Position numbers and translations under genes: made by a program | Part shown: positions 58,748 through 64,000 of the stretch, in pieces | Layout of the letters: each line of letters opens with the position of its first letter | Numbering within the stretch: position 1 is the stretch's first letter | Notes under the pieces: generated by a model | Told to the model about the DNA's origin: nothing | Database searches by the model: none | The model's input: the letters and a program-made list of their open reading frames with translations, nothing else | Assembly (NCBI RefSeq): GCF_018128905.1 | Contig: NZ_CP063808.1 | Coordinates: 6,200,001-6,264,000, forward strand | Length of the DNA: 64,000 bases | Direction: 5' to 3' | From: Streptomyces sp. A2-16 | GTDB lineage: Bacteria; Actinomycetota; Actinomycetes; Streptomycetales; Streptomycetaceae

Positions 58748-59902
58748 TTCGGCCAGGCCCCGCAGGAGGGTCCCGCTGCGCCAGGTCAGCTCCGCCGGAT
58801 CGCTCGCGAAGCCGATGGCCGACCGGTGGCGCAGCAGCAGGCGCAGGGCGACGGCCGCCTCCACGCGGGCCAGCGGGGCGCCCAGGCAGTGGTGCGGGCC
58901 ATGACCGAATCCGAGGTGCGCGCGCGTGGGGCGCTGAATGTCGAAGCGGTCGGGGTCGGGAAAGCGCAGCGGATCACGGGAGGCCGCGGCGAGTGAGACC
59001 TGCACGGAATCCCCTGCCTCTATCCGGGTGCCGCCGATGTCGAGCGGCTCGGCCGCGAAGCGGAAAGCCGTGGCGTGGACGGGTGAGTTGTAGCGCAGGG
59101 ACTCCTCGACGGCCGGAGCGGTCAGGTCGGGTTCGGCGCGGAGCAGGGCGAGTTGGTCCGGGTGGGCCAGCAGCGCGTGGACGGTCCCGGAGATCAGGGC
59201 GACGGTCGTCTCGTGGCCCGCGACGAGGATCAGGAACACCATGCCGAGAAGTTCTTCGCGGGTGAGGTCCGCAGCTGCCACGAGATCGTCGAGAAGCCCT
59301 GACCCCCGTTCTTCGCGTCCTCGGGCGATCAGATCGGCGAGGTACCCGGTCAGTGCGGCTCCGGCGGCGGCCGCCGTCTCGGGAGAGGTGGGCATGACCA
59401 GTTCGTCGGACCAGGCGTGGAACACCCCGCGATCGGCCGCGGGCACTCCCAGAAGACCGCAGATCACCGCGACGGGAAGCGGCAGCGCGTACCGGGCGAC
59501 CAGGTCGGCCGTGCCCCGTTGCGGCAGCGCGTCCAGGAGTTCGAGCGCGATGGCTTCGATGGCCGGGCGGAGCGCGGTGACGCTCCCGGTCGTGAAGTGG
59601 GCAGCCACCAGACGGCGCAGCCGGGTGTGCTGCGGAGGGTCGGCCTGGAGCATGTTGCGGCCGACGGCGTGTCCGCCGTCGCCGCTCCAGGACGAGGAAT
59701 GGCGGATGTCGTTGCGCAGGCGCGGGTCGGTCAGCGCGGCTCGCGCCGCGTCATGGGAGACGACGAGCCAGCTCTCACCGCTTCCGGGAACCAGGACGCG
59801 ATGCACGGGCCCATTGGCCCGCAGCGCGGCATATACGGGATAGGGGTTCGAGGCCAGGTCATGGCCGTCCGGGACCAGTTCTTCCAGAGTGGGTGCCTGC
59901 AC
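58727..59902 (-). CDS. cytochrome P450
   Basis: 391 residues from the GTG at 59902, with AAAGGA seven bases upstream; the longer frame shadows the patatin gene. I-helix LILVAGHETTVALI, K-helix ExxR in VEESLRYNSPVHATAF, and heme loop LGFGHGPHHCLGAPLARVE with the Cys ligand. Soluble class I bacterial P450 needing ferredoxin and reductase from elsewhere. Substrate unknown. It lies after the patatin-like gene in the same direction, 86 bp apart, separated by tandem repeats. Confidence 0.95.
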   Translation of the reverse strand: MQAPTLEELVPDGHDLASNPYPVYAALRANGPVHRVLVPGSGESWLVVSHDAARAALTDPRLRNDIRHSSSWSGDGGHAVGRNMLQADPPQHTRLRRLVAAHFTTGSVTALRPAIEAIALELLDALPQRGTADLVARYALPLPVAVICGLLGVPAADRGVFHAWSDELVMPTSPETAAAAGAALTGYLADLIARGREERGSGLLDDLVAAADLTREELLGMVFLILVAGHETTVALISGTVHALLAHPDQLALLRAEPDLTAPAVEESLRYNSPVHATAFRFAAEPLDIGGTRIEAGDSVQVSLAAASRDPLRFPDPDRFDIQRPTRAHLGFGHGPHHCLGAPLARVEAAVALRLLLRHRSAIGFASDPAELTWRSGTLLRGLAELPLRFG

Positions 59903-59915
59903 GATGCATCCTTTC

Positions 59916-59986
59916 GGTCGCGGTCGCGGTCGCGGTTGTGGTGGCAGCCGCGGCCTTCGGGTTGTGGTGGCGGCCGCGGCCGTCGG
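59916..59986. repeat. GGTCGC triplet repeat and 26-bp tandem duplication between patatin and P450 genes
   Basis: GGTCGC three times at 59916-59933, then two 26-bp units at 59935-59960 and 59961-59986 (each beginning GTTGTGGTGGC and differing at two bases). The block lies directly after the patatin-like stop codon (59989 on the minus strand) and before the P450 ribosome site. Confidence 0.85.
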
Positions 59987-59988
59987 GC

Positions 59989-60859
59989 TCACGGCGTCAA
60001 GGTCCGGCCGTCGTCGTCCGGTCCGCGCCGGACCGCGTGCATCGATGCCGCGAGTGCCGTCGCCTGGGCGTGGCCGGCCCGGGCGGCCGCCGGGCGACGC
60101 GCGTTGGAGGTCAGGTCGCGGCCCATGGCCCGGCGCGTGGTGCGGTCCGGGGTCACGAGGGTGACGTGGGCGCCGTCGGCGGCGAGGGCAGCCGCCTGCT
60201 GCTCGGCGCCTGGGTGGGGCCCCACGGCCGCGGGGACCGGCGCGATGGCCAGGACGCGGTGATGGCCGCGCGCCAGGTGGATGTTGGCCGTGGAACGGCT
60301 GCCTCCGTCCATCCAGCGGCGCCCTGCCACCGTGACGGGAGGCCAGAGCACGGGAACCGCGCAGCTCGCGGCGACCGCTTCGAGGAGCGTCACGTCCGAG
60401 TCGGCGTCGAAGGCCGTCAGTTGCCCGGAGAGGGCGTCGACGGCCGTGATCCGCAGGGCCTGGGCGGGCCAGTCGCCCACGCTGTGCAGCAAGGGGCGCA
60501 GAGCGTCGAACACGGTGGACTCGGGCCCGGTACGGGCCTTCAGCGCCGCTCGGCCGAGGCGCTGCACGGAGCGCTGCGGATCGCGGGAGCCCAAGGCGGC
60601 CCACAGGAAGCGGAGGGTCTGTCCGAGGCTGACGTGAAGGTCCACCCGGTCGCCGCCGGCCAGTTGGCGTTCGTGGAGCTCGCGCGCCGACTCACCGGCG
60701 AGGAGCCGCGAACCGAGGATCGCGCCGGCCGATGTCCCGATGACGACGTCCGCGCGGGTCGGGTCGACACCGGCGTCGCACAAGCCGGCGAGAACTCCGG
60801 TCATCCAGGCTGCGCCGACGGGACCGCCCCCCGCCGAGGACGAGCGCCGTACTGCCCAT
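59989..60859 (-). CDS. patatin-like phospholipase, frameshifted near its N-terminus
   Basis: The catalytic body reads from 60804 downwards (271 residues): catalytic Ser in VVIGTSAGAILGSRL, and the dyad Asp in RRWMDGGSRSTANI. The expected N-terminus with the oxyanion-hole glycines is encoded just upstream but in another frame: ATG 60859 (good GGGAGGGG ribosome site) gives MGSTALVLGGG and then goes out of frame. Removing one base from the six-base C run at 60827-60832 would join them as LVLGGGGPVGAAWMTG. The gene may be a recent pseudogene, phase-variable, or the run may be a sequencing error. Otherwise a cytoplasmic lipid hydrolase under the divergent TetR. Confidence 0.8.
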
Positions 60860-60878
60860 GCCCCACCCCTCCCACAAA

Positions 60879-60896
60879 ACGGGGACCACTCCCCAT
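60879..60896. promoter_or_regulatory. second TetR operator copy (degenerate)
   Basis: GGGGA (60881-60885), spacer CCAC, TCCCC (60890-60894). The core GGGGACCACTCCCC differs from the core of the stronger operator downstream (GGGGAGCACTCCCC) at a single base. Its centre is 43 bp from the other, close to four helical turns, so both sites face the same side of the DNA. Confidence 0.65.
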
Positions 60897-60916
60897 CTAT
60901 GCACCGACGATAGCAT

Positions 60917-60944
60917 CACTACCGGGGAGCACTCCCCGGTAGTG
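60917..60944. promoter_or_regulatory. 28-bp TetR operator
   Basis: CACTACCGGGGAG (60917-60929), spacer CA, then CTCCCCGGTAGTG (60932-60944): perfect 13-bp arms. It sits 12 bp upstream of the TetR-family start and 57 bp from the divergent patatin start, matching a classical TetR dimer (or double-dimer) site. Confidence 0.8.
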
Positions 60945-60956
60945 GGAGAGGGCGAC

Positions 60957-61637
60957 ATGACGGATGACGTGACGGCGCCGGTACGGCGGCGCGATGCGCG
61001 ACGCAACCGGGAGTTGCTGGTCGAGGCCGCTCACGAGGTGTTCACGGAGCAGGGGTTGGAGGCACCCCTGGACGTGATCGCACGGCGGGCGGGAGTGGGA
61101 AACGCCACGCTCTACCGGCATTTCCCGAGCCGCGCCGCACTGGTCGACGCGGTCTTCCGCGACCCGCTGGCGGGCACCATGGCCGCCGGTGACCGGGCGC
61201 GGGCCGCCGCGGACCCCTGGGAGGGACTCGTCGGCTACCTGGAGGCAGTGTTCGCCGTCCTGGCCACCGATCGCGGAACGAACGACCTGATGACCACCCA
61301 CCTCGAGGGTGTCGAGTCGCTGCAGGCCGTGCACGCCCACAACCGGGCGACCCTGGAGGTGCTCCTGCGCCGCGGCCGCGACGAGGGAGGCATCCGCGCG
61401 GAGGTCACCACGGAGGACGTGCTCTTCGCGCTGGCCGCGCTCGGCCGGGCCGTTCCCTCCCTCACCACCGCCGTGGGCCCCGAGGCCTGGCGCCGCCCCC
61501 TCGCCCTGCTCCTCGACGGTCTGCGCGCCTCGCCCGCCGTGGCGCCTCTGCCGTCCCCCGCGCTCACCGCGGACGAACTCGGCGATGTGCTCCAGGGCTT
61601 GGGGCCGCATCGGGCGCCCCGCAGCTCCCCCGGGTGA
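60957..61637 (+). CDS. TetR family transcriptional regulator
   Basis: 226 residues from the ATG at 60957 (GGGAGAGGG upstream). N-terminal TetR helix-turn-helix: RRNRELLVEAAHEVFTEQG, LDVIARRAGVGNATLYRHF and PSRAALVDAVF. The C-terminal ligand-binding domain (about 80-200) is all-helical (LEAVFAVLATDRGTNDLM; VLFALAALGRAVPSL). Divergent from the patatin-like gene, with two matching operator sites between them. It should repress both genes. Confidence 0.93.
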   Translation: MTDDVTAPVRRRDARRNRELLVEAAHEVFTEQGLEAPLDVIARRAGVGNATLYRHFPSRAALVDAVFRDPLAGTMAAGDRARAAADPWEGLVGYLEAVFAVLATDRGTNDLMTTHLEGVESLQAVHAHNRATLEVLLRRGRDEGGIRAEVTTEDVLFALAALGRAVPSLTTAVGPEAWRRPLALLLDGLRASPAVAPLPSPALTADELGDVLQGLGPHRAPRSSPG

Positions 61638-61775
61638 GCACCCGGCACACACGCGTGTGCCGCGACCTCGGGCCGACGCACGGCCGACGCCACTCGTTCA
61701 CCGTCCGGCCGTAAGGCGTTCGGGTCGGCGCCCGAATCTGGCCGCTGTCACCGCACCCGGTCCCCAGGAGGCCCC

Positions 61776-63116
61776 ATGTCACCGCACGCCGAAGGCCGAC
61801 GCCCCGCCGGACGCACAGTCGCGGCGGGCGTCCACCTCGCCCTGGTCGCCGCCCTGATCGCGGCAGGCCCGGCCATGGGTGCCCCGTCCGGCGAGGCTCA
61901 TGTGGTCCGTACAGCCACGCTCGGCGACATCCCGCTCGGCGTGTTCAGCAACGGACTGCTGCCGGGCACGGTGGACGACGACCGCGGGGTGGACCTCGGA
62001 GGCATCGGCAGCGACATCTACCCGGCGGGACGCAAGGGTGAGTTCTGGACCGTCACCGACCGTGGGCCCAACGGCCAGATCAAGGTGGCCGGCACCAAGC
62101 GCCGCACCTTCCCGGTCCCGGGCTTCGACCCGGCGATCGTGCGGATCCGGGTCGTCGGCGACACCGTGAAGGTGCTGGACGCGATCCCGATCACCACCTC
62201 GCGAGGAAGGCCCGTCACGGGGTTGCCGAACCAGCGGGGGCGCGACGAGGCACCGTACGACTACAACGCGCTCACGGCTCTGCCGTACGACCCGAACGGC
62301 CTGGACACCGAGGGCATCGTGCGGGCGGCGGACGGAAGCTTCTGGCTCGTCGACGAGTACGGGCCGAGCCTGGTCCACGTCTCCGCGCGCGGGAAGATCC
62401 TCACGCGCTATGTGCCCAAGGGGCTGAACCTGACCGGCGCCGGCTACCCCGTGGTCGAGGCGCTGCCGTCCGTCCTCCTGCACCGGAAGATCAACCGCGG
62501 GTTCGAAGGGCTCGCCCAACTGCCCGGCGGTGACCTGGTACTGGCCGTGCAGAGCCCGCTGTCCCTGCCGGACACCGACGCCGGAGAGGCTTCCCGGACC
62601 ACCCGGCTGCTGCGTTTCTCGCCGAAGAGGAAGGCGGTCACCGCCGAGTACGCGTACCGCTTCGACCCGGTGGACGTGGTGGACCCGAGCGAGGACGACA
62701 CCTCCGAGCTGAAGATCTCCTCGGTGGTCGCCGTCGGCGGTGACAGGCTGCTGGTCGAGGAGCGCACCGACAAGGCGGCACGGCTTCAGCTCGTGCGACT
62801 GGACCGGTCCTCGAACATCCTCGGGAGCTCCTGGGACGACGACACCACGTCCCCGTCACTGGAGCAGCTCGACGATCCGGCGGCCTCAGGAGTGCCCGTG
62901 CTCACCAAGAAGCCGGTCGTCGACCTGGGAAGGGTCGCCGGGGTGCCCGGGAAGATCGAGGGTGTCGCGCGCGTGGACCACGACACGCTCGCCCTGATCA
63001 ACGACAACGACTTCGGGATGACGGACGGCACCGGGGCGTTCGACGCCGACGGCCGGCTGGTCGACAGCGGGGTGGAGACGACGGTGACGTACGTCCGGCT
63101 GCCGCACCGCCTCTGA
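61776..63116 (+). CDS. secreted esterase-like activity of phytase family protein
   Basis: 446 residues with AGGAGG before the ATG. Signal peptide (VAAGVHLALVAALIAAGPAMG). The body matches the phytase-like beta-propeller domain: GIGSDIYPAGRKGEFWTVTD, FDPAIVRIRVV, GLDTEGIVRAADGSFWLVDE, NRGFEGLAQLPGGDLVLAVQ and a closing DTLALINDNDFGMTDGTG. Members hydrolyse phosphate esters, or are uncharacterised secreted proteins. Acidic loops could bind calcium. Convergent with the proline-rich membrane protein gene, 2 bp apart. Confidence 0.88.
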   Translation: MSPHAEGRRPAGRTVAAGVHLALVAALIAAGPAMGAPSGEAHVVRTATLGDIPLGVFSNGLLPGTVDDDRGVDLGGIGSDIYPAGRKGEFWTVTDRGPNGQIKVAGTKRRTFPVPGFDPAIVRIRVVGDTVKVLDAIPITTSRGRPVTGLPNQRGRDEAPYDYNALTALPYDPNGLDTEGIVRAADGSFWLVDEYGPSLVHVSARGKILTRYVPKGLNLTGAGYPVVEALPSVLLHRKINRGFEGLAQLPGGDLVLAVQSPLSLPDTDAGEASRTTRLLRFSPKRKAVTAEYAYRFDPVDVVDPSEDDTSELKISSVVAVGGDRLLVEERTDKAARLQLVRLDRSSNILGSSWDDDTTSPSLEQLDDPAASGVPVLTKKPVVDLGRVAGVPGKIEGVARVDHDTLALINDNDFGMTDGTGAFDADGRLVDSGVETTVTYVRLPHRL

Positions 63117-63118
63117 AC

Positions 63119-63574
63119 TCACCCGATCAGGGACGGCAGCAGCGATTCCAGGTCGCTCGGGAACTCGCTGGGGAGATCGCTCGGGAACTGCGACGGGAGC
63201 TCGCTGGGCAGCTCACTGGGCAGTTGTGTGGGCAGGCTGAACGAGGGTTTCGGAGAACCGCTCGTGCTGGTCGCGGGCGCCGGGTTCTTGTCCGGCGAGT
63301 CGTCGCTCCCCGACGCCATGAAGACCACGACGAGGGCGACGGCGACGGCGGCCGCGATCACGGCGAGCAGGGCGAACAGGGGGCTCCGGCGCCTTCTCGG
63401 ACTGCCCGGGCCGGGGTTCCCGACCGGGCCCATCGGCTGGGTCGACGGCAGACCGCCGTAAGGGTTCGGGCCGTTGCGCCCGAAATCGTCGGGAGGCGGT
63501 CCGAAACCACCGCCCGGAGGCGGGGTGTCACCCGGCGGTCCGGGCGGCTTGGGCGGTACCGGCGGCATGGCCAT
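63119..63574 (-). CDS. proline-rich membrane protein with LPSE/D repeat tail
   Basis: 151 residues from the ATG at 63574 (MAMPPVPP; no strong ribosome site). Cytoplasmic Pro/Gly-rich N-terminus (PPKPPGPPGDTPPPGGG), basic stretch RRRRS, one membrane helix (PLFALLAVIAAAVAVALVVVF), then an exported tail. The tail consists of tandem four-residue repeats of the LPSE/LPSD/FPSD type, at least seven copies, ending SLLPSLIG. No family recognised. The repeat suggests an extended extracytoplasmic stalk. Confidence 0.7.
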   Translation of the reverse strand: MAMPPVPPKPPGPPGDTPPPGGGFGPPPDDFGRNGPNPYGGLPSTQPMGPVGNPGPGSPRRRRSPLFALLAVIAAAVAVALVVVFMASGSDDSPDKNPAPATSTSGSPKPSFSLPTQLPSELPSELPSQFPSDLPSEFPSDLESLLPSLIG

Positions 63575-63695
63575 ACCGTCCAGAGTCGCCTCGAACCGGT
63601 CATCGGGCGACCCCCGCGCGGCAGTTGATACGACCTCATGCCGTGGATCGCACGATTCCGGAACATTCCGCACAGGCGTCGCGATCGATGCGCAT

Positions 63696-63743
63696 GCGCG
63701 CGTGCCGTCGGCGGAGGCCACTCACGACCGGCGGCACGCGCGC
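63696..63743. terminator. hairpin downstream of xylA
   Basis: GCGCGCGTGCCG (63696-63707) and CGGCACGCGCGC (63732-63743), perfect 12-bp arms and a 24-nt loop, starting 11 bp after the xylA stop on the minus strand. Confidence 0.65.
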
Positions 63744-63754
63744 GTGGGTCTCAC

Positions 63755-64000
63755 TCAGCCGCGCGCACCCAGAAGGTGGTCCATGGCGAGCTGGTCGAGC
63801 TGCTCGAAGGCCATGCCGCGTGCGGCGGCCGCCTCCACGTCGAAGTCCTCGAAGGCGCCGCGGTCCGCGAGCAGCGACTTCAGGCCGTCCGCAGCCGTCT
63901 GCTGCGCCAGCTCGTCCAGACGCGAGGCACGGAGCGCCTCCTGGACCTCGGGGTCGGCGCGGAACGCGGCCGCACGCTCCTTGAGGATGAGGTAGTTGCG
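63755..64000 (-). CDS. xylA: xylose isomerase, C-terminal part (gene continues beyond the window)
   Basis: The last 81 codons read on the minus strand from base 64000 to the TGA at 63755-63757. They contain NYLILKERAAAFRADPEVQ, then SRLDELAQQTAADGLKSLL, DFDVEAAAARGMAFEQLD and the terminal LAMDHLLGARG. This is the helical C-terminal extension of streptomycete D-xylose (glucose) isomerase, which wraps the neighbouring subunit in the tetramer. The catalytic barrel lies outside the window. No start codon is present, so ORF callers miss it. Confidence 0.95.
   Translation of the reverse strand, partial: RNYLILKERAAAFRADPEVQEALRASRLDELAQQTAADGLKSLLADRGAFEDFDVEAAAARGMAFEQLDQLAMDHLLGARG

Noticed and set aside
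62490..62530. tRNA-like GGTTCGAA string
   Set aside because: It lies inside the phytase-like coding region without matching cloverleaf arms; no tRNA gene was found in the window.

Overview
The window is a high-GC chromosomal segment of an actinomycete, almost certainly a Streptomyces or close relative. The signs are the strong G/C third-position bias, GTG starts, GTGA/ATGA stop-start overlaps, a conservon (cvnA-D), DUF3152, DUF3516 and DUF5709 proteins, and many secreted hydrolases. No tRNA, rRNA, insertion sequence, prophage or CRISPR array was seen. About 62 genes can be supported. The two end genes are cut by the window: a metal-binding lipoprotein-type receptor on the left and xylose isomerase on the right.

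Layout. 1-2516: a Zn/Mn-type ABC importer (receptor, ATPase, permease). 2561-4513: an AraC regulator divergent from a phytanoyl-CoA dioxygenase-like gene coupled to a tiny unknown gene. 4604-7532: PAS-GAF-SpoIIE phosphatase, roadblock-like protein and an ArsR regulator. 7498-10210 (minus): response regulator, histidine kinase and lipoprotein, resembling the AfsQ/Cse type, divergent from a DUF3152 metalloprotease-like gene. 11153-18791: secreted hydrolases (subtilisin-like protease, streptogrisin-like protease, alpha/beta hydrolase, PHB-depolymerase-like esterase). 18829-23447: YjbQ, then a sulfonate-import operon (ssuC-B-A plus a flavoprotein) preceded by a 27-codon leader peptide ending in Cys-Arg-Arg-Gly-Cys that the ORF caller missed.

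23460-30866: MltG-like transglycosylase, a type I ABC exporter with a divergent MarR regulator, a dicarboxylate symporter, PNGase A-like glycoamidase and an L,D-transpeptidase-like lipoprotein. 31099-34805: an asymmetric heterodimeric ABC exporter, followed by a 7-bp tandem repeat tract. 35289-40539: DUF5709 protein, zinc-ligand-free L31, membrane metal-dependent hydrolase, DUF3516 helicase, acyl-CoA thioesterase II. 40541-47523: regulatory block with a conservon in line with an MHYT membrane sensor, plus an orphan roadblock protein. 47668-54488: methyltransferase, alpha/beta hydrolase with divergent PadR, FAD monooxygenase, unknown genes and a fatty acid desaturase. 54630-63574: SNF2 helicase/SWIM protein pair, cytochrome P450, a patatin-like gene that appears frameshifted, a TetR regulator with two matching operators, a phytase-like esterase and a proline-rich membrane protein.

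The most informative non-coding signals are: the ssu leader/attenuator; three palindromic operators lying exactly between regulators and their divergent targets (MarR, PadR, TetR); and a recurring habit of short tandem duplications at or just after stop codons. The huge antisense ORFs, up to 2662 codons, are third-position GC artefacts and were not annotated.
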